The notes under the pieces were generated by a model. It saw only the letters and a list, made by a program, of their open reading frames with translations, ran no database searches and was not told the origin of the DNA. From assembly GCF_021379005.1 (NCBI RefSeq), contig NZ_CP075171.1:4030001-4094000 (forward strand): a DNA stretch of 64,000 nt, in the 5' to 3' direction. How positions within the stretch are numbered: the stretch's first letter is position 1; every line of letters begins with the position of its first letter. The translations under genes and the position numbers were made by a program. The DNA comes from Leptodesmis sichuanensis A121. Lineage in GTDB: Bacteria; Cyanobacteriota; Cyanobacteriia; Leptolyngbyales; Leptolyngbyaceae. Of the stretch, positions 55,659 through 63,765 are shown in pieces.

Positions 55659-55697
55659 CAGGTGGGGAGTTAAAACCATCAAGCCAGGGTGGGAAAG

Positions 55698-55771
55698 CAA
55701 ACCAAGTCCAGCGAGAGAACGGTCGTTTTCCCATAGGAAAAACTATGATTCTGGCCCTGGACAAGGTTTAA
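55698..55771. repeat. interspersed palindromic repeat, copy 5
   Basis: AAACCAAGTCCAGCGAGAG, then ACGGTCGTTTTCCC, and the far arm CTGGCCCTGGACAAGG-TTTAA, matching copies 1 and 4 in order and orientation. It lies between the convergent glycosyltransferase and RibD-C-like genes. Confidence 0.82.
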
Positions 55772-55805
55772 TTGGTCACTTGAGCGATTGTGATTTCCAG
55801 GTGCT

Positions 55806-56939
55806 TTAAAACAGGGCTTGACCATACAAAGACCGGCTGTCAAAGCTTACCACAGCCGCTTCATCCAGGGTATCGATCGCGATCGCCAGCGGCACCAATG
55901 CTCTGGGAATTGACCCATCCGGACTGTGGAAGAAGCAGGCTGTTCGCTCTGCCAGGTGAGCCAGACTATCGGCTCTGAAAGATGGACTGATGCGATCGTC
56001 TGAGGTCATTTCCAGAACAGCTTTCAAAGACAGTTGCCGTGCCAAAGTGAGATTTAATTGGGGTAAACTACCCGCCTGACAAAAAGCCGACAGGCAGGTT
56101 GGCCCGCCATCATGGTTGATGATTCGCATCCCGAACTGATGATACAGAAAATAGGGCAGGTTTTTCAGGTCAATCTGATGGGGGGCATGACCGGGAGAAA
56201 AGGTGATCAGCATCTGCTCAATCCGGTGGGCTAACCCATAGGTTGCCGCCCGTTCCCTGAACCGACTGGCACCAACCTCGCTGGTCAAAATGTATGCCTC
56301 AATGGGGTGCCCATCAGGATCGCTTTGATGGAAGATCGCGGCTTCTAACAAATCGGGTGAGGTCGCCTGTCCCGATTGAGACACCACAATTTGAGCTGGA
56401 TAGGTGCGGTCTGACAGGTAGCCCAACTGTTGCACGGCTCGACGCTGGTGAAGAATATAGGTCAGTAAATCGGGAGCGGCCTGTTGGAGATGGGGCCAGC
56501 GTGTGGGATGGTAGGGCTGCCAGATGTAACCAGCGTATCCGGGGCGATCGATTCCTTCTGTACGAACCGTATTACTGCCAATCATGACCGCATCCGCTAG
56601 GCCATATTGCAGGGCTAATCGATAGGCATCCATCAGATTGCCATGCGCAATCAACCATCCACCAGGTAAACCGTTGACGGTGTAAATCCAATGCTGAACG
56701 GCATAAAGAGACGTAGGTTGACCATTGCTCAGGACAGGGGCTGTCCACCCCTGATCTCTGGGACGCAACACGGTCATGCCGAGAATCATAGCTCGACCTG
56801 TTGCGATCGGGTCTTCTAGTAAGGGGAAATTACCTTCTGGATGGATGGCCTGTAATTCTGGAATCAGTGGCAATCTGATCGCGATTCTTGCTTCATCTTC
56901 ATAAATCGTTTGATGTTTTAACTGCACTGCAATGGTCAT
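55806..56939 (-). CDS. RibD C-terminal-like (dihydrofolate-reductase-fold) protein
   Basis: 377 residues. The C-terminal two-thirds follows the RibD_C pattern: YGLADAVMIGSNTVRTEGI near residue 114, ILTSEVGASRF, and NHDGGPTCLSAFCQAGSLPQLNLTLARQL near 275 (the xGGPxL reductase motif). The N-terminus lacks a cytidine-deaminase zinc site, so it is a stand-alone reductase-type domain with an extra N-terminal segment. Riboflavin or another pterin-like pathway is inferred only from the fold. ATG 56939. Confidence 0.65.
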   Translation of the reverse strand: MTIAVQLKHQTIYEDEARIAIRLPLIPELQAIHPEGNFPLLEDPIATGRAMILGMTVLRPRDQGWTAPVLSNGQPTSLYAVQHWIYTVNGLPGGWLIAHGNLMDAYRLALQYGLADAVMIGSNTVRTEGIDRPGYAGYIWQPYHPTRWPHLQQAAPDLLTYILHQRRAVQQLGYLSDRTYPAQIVVSQSGQATSPDLLEAAIFHQSDPDGHPIEAYILTSEVGASRFRERAATYGLAHRIEQMLITFSPGHAPHQIDLKNLPYFLYHQFGMRIINHDGGPTCLSAFCQAGSLPQLNLTLARQLSLKAVLEMTSDDRISPSFRADSLAHLAERTACFFHSPDGSIPRALVPLAIAIDTLDEAAVVSFDSRSLYGQALF

Positions 56940-56985
56940 TCAGAGACTATGATCAACATACTTAGAACATCATCCAATAAAAACG

Positions 56986-57483
56986 ATGTTTCAGAAAATC
57001 TTAGTTCCCCTGGATCATTCTTCGATGAGTCAAGATTTGTTTGAAAAAGCATTGACTCTGGCCGTTGCATTGAAAGCAGAATTAATGTTGCTGCATATTC
57101 TCTCTGGAGAAGAGCCAGACAGTCCCTTACCCATTCCTCCTGGAGCCGATAAGATTTATTGGGTACCGGGCAGCGAGGTCAATCTGGAACTCTGGAGGAA
57201 GCAATGGGAACAGTATGCGGCAAAATCGTTGCAGATCTTGCAGGACTTTTTATCCCAGGCTCAAAGGCAGGGAGTTCCTACCGAGGTGCAGCAAATGCCT
57301 GGTAACGCGGGACGGGCCATTTGTGATATGGCTACCAATTGGGGAGCAGACTTGATTGTGATTGGGAATCGGGGACACACCGGACTGAAGGAATTATTTC
57401 TGGGCAGTGTGAGTAATTACGTTTTGCACCACGCCCCTTGTTCAGTTCTGACGGTGAAATTTTCTGCTCCAGTGAATGCCTGA
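56986..57483 (+). CDS. universal stress protein (UspA family)
   Basis: 165 residues. KILVPLDHSSMSQDLFEKAL at the start and the ATP-binding signature IGNRGHTGLKELFLGSVSNY near the end (G-2x-G-9x-G-S) identify a single-domain, ATP-binding Usp. An insert of about 25 residues between beta-2 and alpha-2 (SGEEPDSPLPIPPG...) is usual in cyanobacterial members. Divergent from the RibD-C-like gene, 46 bases between the starts. Confidence 0.93.
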   Translation: MFQKILVPLDHSSMSQDLFEKALTLAVALKAELMLLHILSGEEPDSPLPIPPGADKIYWVPGSEVNLELWRKQWEQYAAKSLQILQDFLSQAQRQGVPTEVQQMPGNAGRAICDMATNWGADLIVIGNRGHTGLKELFLGSVSNYVLHHAPCSVLTVKFSAPVNA

Positions 57484-57577
57484 ACTAGACCTGACTGAGT
57501 ATTCATTTTTAAAGGGTTGAAGCGGCTGAACCTCGATCGCCACTCCAACCCTCAAGCTGTTCAACGAATGAAGGAGT

Positions 57578-57820
57578 TTAGTAAGCCAGAGTTTCTAGCG
57601 TTTCTCGGAGGTAACGGCGCACGAGCACATCCAACCCCAGGTCGTGCAACTGGCTATTGCTGTTGCGTTCCAATTGCCAGCGGCGGAATCCAGAACTGTT
57701 GGCGATCGCCTGCTTCAGGCTCTCCCAAATTTCAGAATCTCCGGGTAGGTTTGACAGATCCTGGGATCGATTGCTCATGGATGAAACGCTCTCAAACGAA
57801 GATGGGTTAGAGGTAGCCAT
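57578..57820 (-). CDS. small protein of unknown function
   Basis: 80 residues from ATG 57820 (MATSNPSSFESVSS). The C-terminal half SSGFRRWQLERNSNSQLHDLGLDVLVRRYLRETLETLAY looks well structured and resembles conserved short cyanobacterial proteins (recollection). The frame extends to 57907, but without a good start. It lies alone between usp and the radical SAM gene. Confidence 0.6.
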   Translation of the reverse strand: MATSNPSSFESVSSMSNRSQDLSNLPGDSEIWESLKQAIANSSGFRRWQLERNSNSQLHDLGLDVLVRRYLRETLETLAY

Positions 57821-57964
57821 AAAAATACCAGTGAGGGGTTGCTTTGAACCAGCGCAGCGACAATTAAAAACGGTGAACGAATCACCGCTTAACAAAGCAT
57901 AACGCACCTATTCTGAATGATTGTGTGTATTATGACACCAATCTCGAGAGGGAAAGGGGATTAC

Positions 57965-59632
57965 TTAAGGGACACTTAAGAGTTGCCGCTCCTGGCTGGC
58001 TGTTTCACCAAAATGTTGCATAGCAGTCCTGAGATGTTTCAACAGCGTGGCTTCTGGCAATGGCCCCTGAAGATGGCTCCAGGGAAGAACTTGGCCCGGT
58101 TGCCAATCGTTGTAAACGTAATACTCCAGAGGAGGTAATTTCCCTCGCAACTCCTTAAAGGCACGACGGTAGCTGCCCAGCGTATCTCCGTAATGGCGGG
58201 TCAGTTCCAGCAGGTAGGATAATCGCCGATCGCCCCGTGATAGCAAAGCCTGAATCACTGACCAGTTATAGCTTTCGGGACGAAAATCAATGCCCTGCGA
58301 TCGCAACTGTTTCTGCAAAAATTGCAACCGCTTTTCCGCCTGACGATTCACGCCAAACCACTGGAAAGGCGTATGAGCTTTGGGGACAAACGTACTGCAT
58401 CCCAGAGTCAATCTCAGGCCAGGAGCCGCTTTTTTAATCGCCCGCATCATGTCTACGGTTTGTTCCAGGTCCGTCATTTCTTCGCCCGGAATCCCGGCCA
58501 TGCCATACAACTTCAGGTTACTCAGTCCTCCGGCTCTGGCGTTGATCGCCGCCTGAATAATTTCCTCATTGGTCAACTTTTTGTTGATGATCTGGCGCAC
58601 TCGATCGGAGCCGCTTTCCACGGCGATCGTAATCGAGCGGGTATCATGCTTCACTAACGTTTCTGCCAGTTTGGGAGTCACCGTATTGGTGCGAACTGAG
58701 GCAATGCTGAGGCGTACCTGATCCTGTTCTGGCCGATTCAGGTAAGCCAGCAAGTCCTCAAATTCGGGATGCTGGGTAACAGAGGCTCCCAATAACCCCA
58801 GGCGATCGGTAACTTGCAAGCCTCGATCAATAGCAGGAATCAGCGACTGCTCCAAATCGGCTGTCCGAAAGGGCAGGGTTAAATAACTGGCGAGACAGAA
58901 GCGGCACATCTCCGGACAACTCCGTACCACCTCAACCATGTAGATATTTTCCCAGGCGGCTTTTTCCGTAACGACGGTTGAGGCAGATAAGGTATTCCCC
59001 CAGTAGGTTTGCTTTTCAATGCGATCGGGAATATCGGCATCAATGGGTTGAATCGATCGCACGGGGCCATCTTCCCCCTCATAAGTCACCTCATACAGGG
59101 CAGGCACATACAATCCTGGCACCTGCGCCAGATGCTTCAGTTGGGTCAGGCGATCGCACTGACGCACCGCTTTGTAGGCCGCAATAAATTCCCCCAGTAG
59201 CAGTTCTCCATCCCCCAGCAAAATCACATCGAAGAAGTCGGCAAAGGGTTCGGGATTGGCTGTTAACACCGGGCCACCGCCAAAAATCAGGGGATGGGAG
59301 GAATGAGCAGCATTGAGCGGCGATCGATCTACTGCCCTTACCGGAACCTCCAAAGACTCCAACATTCCCAGGACATTCACATAATCCAATTCCCAGGAGA
59401 GGGAAAAGCCGATTAATTCGGGGTCGGCAGGCAGGGCTTCTTGAGCATCGGTAAACAGGCGACTGACGTGCAAATCCGATCGGGCCGCCAGGGTTGCCCA
59501 GACGACTTGATACCCCAGGCTGGTAATGCCCACACTATATTCATTGGGAAATGCAAAGATAGTGGGAATCGCATCAGGTTCTGAAATGGTAGGAGTAAAC
59601 AGCAGCCTTTCAGCGGCAAAGGGAGCAGACAT
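57965..59632 (-). CDS. B12-binding-domain radical SAM protein (TIGR03960-like)
   Basis: 555 residues. The N-terminal about 190 form a Rossmann-like cobalamin-binding-type domain without a clear DxHxxG motif (FAFPNEYSVGITSLGYQ, GFSLSWELDYVN, FGGGPVLTANPEPFADFFD). The radical SAM core follows with CPEMCRFC, the CxxxCxxC cluster motif, at about residue 238. The family substrate is not known. Some homologues carry a fused C-terminal DUF2344 domain that is absent here. The start is 3 bases after the stop of the Uma2 gene at 59636-60169, so both may share one transcript. Confidence 0.85.
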   Translation of the reverse strand: MSAPFAAERLLFTPTISEPDAIPTIFAFPNEYSVGITSLGYQVVWATLAARSDLHVSRLFTDAQEALPADPELIGFSLSWELDYVNVLGMLESLEVPVRAVDRSPLNAAHSSHPLIFGGGPVLTANPEPFADFFDVILLGDGELLLGEFIAAYKAVRQCDRLTQLKHLAQVPGLYVPALYEVTYEGEDGPVRSIQPIDADIPDRIEKQTYWGNTLSASTVVTEKAAWENIYMVEVVRSCPEMCRFCLASYLTLPFRTADLEQSLIPAIDRGLQVTDRLGLLGASVTQHPEFEDLLAYLNRPEQDQVRLSIASVRTNTVTPKLAETLVKHDTRSITIAVESGSDRVRQIINKKLTNEEIIQAAINARAGGLSNLKLYGMAGIPGEEMTDLEQTVDMMRAIKKAAPGLRLTLGCSTFVPKAHTPFQWFGVNRQAEKRLQFLQKQLRSQGIDFRPESYNWSVIQALLSRGDRRLSYLLELTRHYGDTLGSYRRAFKELRGKLPPLEYYVYNDWQPGQVLPWSHLQGPLPEATLLKHLRTAMQHFGETASQERQLLSVP

Positions 59633-59635
59633 AAG

Positions 59636-60169
59636 TTAAGACTTTCCAGGGTTACGAAATAGATCCCGAATCAGACAACGAAAGCCAGGAAGTAAGTCTT
59701 CACAGACCAGTTCATCTGCCTCCGTCAGAATTTGGGTTTGGGTGGGAGAGAAGTAGATGGTCAACGTGCGATGTTCAGGGGAAATCAGCCACACCTGCTG
59801 CACACCAGCCGCCAGGTATTCCAACACTTTGCTGGTGACTTTCTCATACAGATCATTGGGAGAAATAATTTCAACGGCCAGGTCGGGGGCAATTTCCCAG
59901 ATGCCTTCTGGTTCGCCTTCGGGTGGAATGCGATCGGCTGAGACAAAGGACACATCCGGAAGCCGATCGTTGCGTCCAATTCTGAACGTAGTATCAGGGC
60001 CATAAACACCTCCTAACCGATTGGCTTCAACATACATCGCTATCCTGGCAGCCAGCCGCATCCCAACTCCCCCATGTCTGGCTCCCCCCATCACTTTCTC
60101 CTCTAGCTGACCATCTACAACCTCGTATTCCTTGTCTGGATTGGGAGCAACTTCAGTTGAGACAACCAT
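59636..60169 (-). CDS. Uma2 family putative endonuclease
   Basis: 177 residues, intact. YEVVDGQLEEKVMGGARHG near residue 14, RLPDVSFVSADRIP near 87, APDLAVEIISPNDLYEKV near 112 and GVQQVWLISPEHRTL are the full set of Uma2 strands with the Asp/Glu active-site residues. ATG 60169. It immediately precedes the radical SAM gene on the same strand. Confidence 0.92.
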   Translation of the reverse strand: MVVSTEVAPNPDKEYEVVDGQLEEKVMGGARHGGVGMRLAARIAMYVEANRLGGVYGPDTTFRIGRNDRLPDVSFVSADRIPPEGEPEGIWEIAPDLAVEIISPNDLYEKVTSKVLEYLAAGVQQVWLISPEHRTLTIYFSPTQTQILTEADELVCEDLLPGFRCLIRDLFRNPGKS

Positions 60170-60349
60170 ATCGGCTTTCCAAAATCTGCTTTGTGAGAAC
60201 GTCTAAAACCAATCTATCGCAGTACTGCAGTAATCACTTAAATTCTCTGGAAGGGCGTAGCACTTGGGTGTAAACCGAACGGTTGAGATGAGCCACCGCC
60301 TCTGATTCTGAATGATTTTGTGTTTCCGGTAAGCCTTTAGCAATGATGG

Positions 60350-60479
60350 AGGTCTGAGATTATCTCATCCACCTTAAAAACCTCTCCCCTAGCCCCTCCC
60401 CGATGCGGAGAGGGGAACTCTTCAAAACCTCCTTCCCTTGTAGGGAAGGGGGTTGGGGGTTAGGTCTGAGATTATCTCA
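60350..60479. repeat. GC-rich repeat bounded by 18-bp direct repeats
   Basis: AGGTCTGAGATTATCTCA occurs at 60350-60367 and again at 60462-60479. Between them lies a CCTCTCCCC/GGGGAGAGG and CTTCCCTT/AAGGGAAGG hairpin of the dispersed cyanobacterial type. This fills the middle of the 459-base gap upstream of the Uma2 gene; no ORF is seen there. Confidence 0.65.
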
Positions 60480-60628
60480 GCCAACTACCTTAGCAATACA
60501 AACGCTTTGAAGATGAGCATCATGTTGCTCTATATCCCAAATCGTTTCAGCATCGATTTGGTATCATTAACTACAAAATTAATGAAGTGGCTCTGAATCC
60601 TTAATATTGAGTTAAGCGAATAGCGGAT

Positions 60629-61809
60629 GAGTGCATCCCAGTTTTGTAAGACTCATTTTGAGAATTGCCCATTAAGGTAAGCACAGCGTTGCTTCAGCAC
60701 CTGTGGTACGTTACCCTTTTCCCACTGCGCCCCCGATATCTTGACGCGCCGCCCGACTTGTTTGACCGTTGATTCAATTGCACCAGAACCAATGGAAATG
60801 CCTTCGGCTTGATAATAGCCATAGTTGACAATCCGCTGTCGATGCTTGTTGAGATAGGCAATGAAAGTCGCAACCCGCTCGTGTTGCCAATCCTCAAACT
60901 GGATGATCGCTCCCTCGACATCGCCCTGCCACAAGCAGGCTTCCACCACCGCTAAACGTTGCTGGGAACCACCCACCTTGCCCAAATTCTCGATGAGGTG
61001 ATACCAATCCAAAATCTCCCGTCTTTGGGTCGTGGTGCCGATCTGGGCATAAATATTCCAGATCCCATCGTGCCCATCTCCTAAGCAAGTGAGCGGGTCA
61101 GACAAGGGTTGAGGGTTGACCCAGTTAACCAATTGCTCGTTATCCTGGAAAAAAGCAGCCACACAGCACTCGTGCAGATTCACCCCCTTGTAATCTCGCC
61201 ATTCACTCGGTTGTCCTTGAGGGTTCGCAATCGTACTTTGCCGCCGTCTACACTCATCTCCTCAACCACTCCTGCCACTTGCGGTAACTCGAAGGTTTGA
61301 CGATGGACTAATCGTTGTTGAGTGCTGTGAGTAACCTTCACCCCAGTCAACACTTCGATGTCTTCTGCCGCTCGCTCATACGACTCGTTGGCACTGAGCA
61401 ACAAACAACACTGCTCCAGGTAAGGACTCCAGCGTGTGTAGGCTTTCACCTCCAGAATTTGTGCCTGTTTCTCGCTCAAGTGCAGTCGTCCGACGATACT
61501 GTCGAGGCTGCGCTTTCGTCCACTTGTGGTGCCGCTGCTTGTTGCAATAAAAAATCCCCGAGTTCTGGACCGACGTGTTCCAGCAGATGCCCTCTTACTG
61601 CTACCTCAATCCCTGCTAATGTTTTTACTTGCTCCGGGTCGGTTTCCTCGTACAGCAGAGCGGCAAGGGCACGAGCATGGGCTTGAATTTGGGCTTTTTT
61701 CTCAGCGTCCATTGGAGTTATCGGCTAAAGGTGGAATGCTCAAAGTTTAGCGTTGTCTCCCAAACATAGCCCTAAGCACTTATACTCATCGCAAATGTGG
61801 GATGCACTC
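60629..61809 (-). mobile_element. ISKra4-family insertion sequence (1181 bp), target duplication TAGCGGAT
   Basis: The inverted ends share GAGTGCATCCCA (60629-60640; inverted at 61798-61809). Exact 8-bp direct repeats TAGCGGAT flank it (60621-60628, 61810-61817). Same length and layout as 36739-37919. The right end lies 62 bases before a truncated DUF4914 gene. Confidence 0.92.
60653..61712 (-). pseudogene. ISKra4-family transposase, disabled by a second frameshift
   Basis: The first frame (61712-61476) reaches the slip site T-TTT-TTA opposite 61548-61554; a minus-one shift gives ELGDFFIATSSGTTSGRKRS and continues through LSEKQAQILEVKAYTRW. A further, non-programmed break occurs near 61215: the frame ends DNRVNGEITRG while the adjacent frame reads QPSEWRDYKGVNLHECC, equivalent to KPSQWRQYKALRVNG in the 37-kb copy. 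Loss of one base explains it. The C-terminal part (CLGDGHDGIWN, GISIGSGAIESTVKQ) is otherwise intact. Confidence 0.85.
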
Positions 61810-61871
61810 TAGCGGATGTTCTTGAAATCGAGAAATAATCAATTCATCAAGCCCGCCTTGAAGGAGGGAGT

Positions 61872-62090
61872 ATGGAAGCGAATCCGCTACTGAATGTTGA
61901 ACTGCCGCCCGAACTGCAAGAAATTCTGCAATCTGCACCTCATGTTGCGATCGCATCAAACGTAGATCAGCTTGTAGAACTCGCCATCCGGGATGCAAAG
62001 AACGGTTTTCACGAAGTTGCCTATGACATCCCTGAACGCGGGAAAGTTGTTGAAGCGTCGGTGTGTAGAGTTCGCAATGGAATCAGTGCT
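61872..62090 (+). pseudogene. DUF4914-family gene, N-terminal stub
   Basis: ATG 61872 follows a good ribosome site (AAGGAGGG). The product reads NPLLNVELPPELQEILQSAP, FHEVAYDIPERGKVVEASVCRVRNGISANY, which I recognise as the start of DUF4914 proteins, normally several hundred residues long. Homology stops at about 62090, where the frame runs into the 3' end of the opposing Uma2 gene; the ORF then stops at 62171. The rest of the gene has been deleted. Confidence 0.65.
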
Positions 62091-62092
62091 AA

Positions 62093-62728
62093 TTACGGAT
62101 CAGCTAGCCATTGGCGGAGTTCGCGTAATGCGGTTCCGGTTCCCTGTTCTGCTGCCACTTGCAGTACCTGAGCGATCAATGAGTGTAGCTCGGTGTTGGG
62201 GAAGTAACGACTGCAAGACTGCAACTCATAGATCTCATTCTGTAATGCATAAATCTGTAAGCCGTTTTTCTGGAATAGCCAGACTTCAGGAACAGAGTAG
62301 GGTAAGGAGTCCTCGGCAGCGGTGTAAGTGGTGACATCGATTTCAATCACCAGATCGGGAGGCGGATCGGTTTGCCAGTCGATGCGGTCTTTGCCCAAAG
62401 CCGATCGCCAGTTGTCGATATAGCAGCAGTAATCTGGCTCAATCCCCCCTGATTCGGGAATTTCCATCGTAATTGGAGTAAAGGCTTCGTAATTGCGGTT
62501 TTCCCTATCCAGCAACGCTTTCACTACATCGGCCAGAATATTGGCTTCTCGTCCGTATCTCGGTAAAGAACTCATCAGCAGAATTTCGCCATTGCGATAT
62601 TTAATTCGGGGCACTGAACCATCCCCTCGGCTATCCCGCAAAGCACAGTAGTCCTGCCAGGTTCCAGGCATACGCAGCACGGCTCCGGCGGGAAGATGGA
62701 TTTTGTCGCGGGAGATGAGGGCGTACAT
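62093..62728 (-). CDS. Uma2 family putative endonuclease
   Basis: 211 residues from ATG 62728 (MYALISRDKIHLPAGAVL); the open frame extends to 62818 but is low-complexity there. Features: IKYRNGEILLMSSLPRYGREAN near 47, GGIEPDYCCYIDNW near 99 (first Asp), PPPDLVIEIDVTTYTAAED near 124 (Glu), and VPEVWLFQKNGLQIYAL. The stop codon TAA at 62095-62093 lies exactly at the edge of the DUF4914 stub. It follows the PD-(D/E)XK gene by 52 bases on the same strand. Confidence 0.9.
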   Translation of the reverse strand: MYALISRDKIHLPAGAVLRMPGTWQDYCALRDSRGDGSVPRIKYRNGEILLMSSLPRYGREANILADVVKALLDRENRNYEAFTPITMEIPESGGIEPDYCCYIDNWRSALGKDRIDWQTDPPPDLVIEIDVTTYTAAEDSLPYSVPEVWLFQKNGLQIYALQNEIYELQSCSRYFPNTELHSLIAQVLQVAAEQGTGTALRELRQWLADP

Positions 62729-62780
62729 GGGGATTGGGGTGGAGAGGGAAGTGGAGAGGCGGGGAAGTGGAGGGAAGGAT

Positions 62781-63431
62781 TTAAGGGGTGGTTTCTGGGG
62801 AGTTGGGGGTTGTGCCAATCGCTTGGCTTATAGATTTGAGGATGCTGGCGACGGCATAGAGATCGTTGGCGCGGCGTTGGAGAGTTAGCAAGTCGGAGCA
62901 AGCATATTGGGCGGATGGTTTGAGTAACTTGGCAAATAGAAACTCCGTGCCGTTGGTCACGAGGCTAAAAGCGGGTTTTTCTGGGTGGGAAGTGGTGGCC
63001 ATGTAAGCGAGTGCTTGAGCGATCGCCTCTTTCAAGGAAAATCCGGCTTCTTTTGACTCGACAACCAGTACCCAGAACTGGTCTTGCAGAACCAGGACAT
63101 CAATTCGTCCCCGTACCATTTCCCCTTCGTCTTCCAGGGCAATCTGCACAGACGCTTCTGTTTTCAAGCGAAAAGGAGCGCGGTAAAAGCCTGCCATGGC
63201 CAGTAAAGGGGATACAACGACCAACTTTACGGCTTCCTCACTTAGGGGATATTCGTTGAGATAAAGGAAGTCGGCCTTTAGTTGATCGAGCGATCGCTTT
63301 TCTACGTCTGTCAGTTCAGGCAAGTCTTTCCACCATTTCGTGAAAAAATCTATATCTTTGTTCTCTTGCAGCCCGAATTTCTGCTTGACTTCATGCAGGG
63401 ACAAATCACTTGCCTGAACTGTTTGCACCAT
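62781..63431 (-). CDS. PD-(D/E)XK nuclease-like protein (HsdR N-domain type), paralogue of 26718-27341
   Basis: 216 residues from ATG 63431 (MVQTVQASDLSLHEVKQKF). The core MVRGRIDVLVLQDQFWVLVVESKEAGFS has the Asp...Glu-x-Lys site, and AIAQALAYMATTSHPEKPAFSLVTNG follows; the same order as the 26.7-kb paralogue. It is probably co-transcribed with the downstream Uma2 gene, another PD-(D/E)XK protein. Divergent from the toxin-antitoxin pair. Confidence 0.78.
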   Translation of the reverse strand: MVQTVQASDLSLHEVKQKFGLQENKDIDFFTKWWKDLPELTDVEKRSLDQLKADFLYLNEYPLSEEAVKLVVVSPLLAMAGFYRAPFRLKTEASVQIALEDEGEMVRGRIDVLVLQDQFWVLVVESKEAGFSLKEAIAQALAYMATTSHPEKPAFSLVTNGTEFLFAKLLKPSAQYACSDLLTLQRRANDLYAVASILKSISQAIGTTPNSPETTP

Positions 63432-63484
63432 AAAAAACCCTCTTTCCTTTTAGTTTACTGATCCTACTGCTGAAGTATTACAAT

Positions 63485-63497
63485 CTAGACAGTCTAG
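63485..63497. promoter_or_regulatory. inverted repeat upstream of the toxin-antitoxin genes
   Basis: CTAGA-CAG-TCTAG lies 14 bases before the antitoxin ATG. Phd/YefM antitoxins repress their own operon by binding such short palindromes near the promoter, so this is a candidate operator (inference). Confidence 0.5.
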
Positions 63498-63510
63498 CTG
63501 TCATTTGAAT

Positions 63511-63765
63511 ATGTCTGAAGTGTGGCAATTACAAACTGCAAAAAATAAATTTAGTGAAGTTGTGGAGCAAGCGATTCAGCATGGCCCGCAAGTGATTACT
63601 CGGCGGGGGAATGAAGTTGCTGTGGTGTTGTCCTATGCCGATTACCGCAAACTGACAACTCCTCAGACCAAGCTCTCGGTCTTTTTCAGAGAATCGCCAT
63701 TAGCCAAAGTTGAACTGGATCTTACCCGTGATGTCAGTGCTGCCAGGGATGACCTGATGCTATGA
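63511..63765 (+). CDS. Phd/YefM-type antitoxin
   Basis: 84 residues from ATG 63511. WQLQTAKNKFSEVVEQAIQHGPQVITRRGNEVAVVLSYADYRKL-type sequence is the full N-terminal Phd DNA-binding domain; the C-terminal 30 residues (FFRESPLAKVELDLTRDVSAARDDLML) are the disordered toxin-wrapping part. The last codon overlaps the toxin start (ATGA at 63762-63765), a coupled pair. Confidence 0.93.
   Translation: MSEVWQLQTAKNKFSEVVEQAIQHGPQVITRRGNEVAVVLSYADYRKLTTPQTKLSVFFRESPLAKVELDLTRDVSAARDDLML

Noticed and set aside
57517..57902. Plus-strand frames after the universal stress gene
   Set aside because: They lie antisense to the small minus-strand protein gene and have no coding character.
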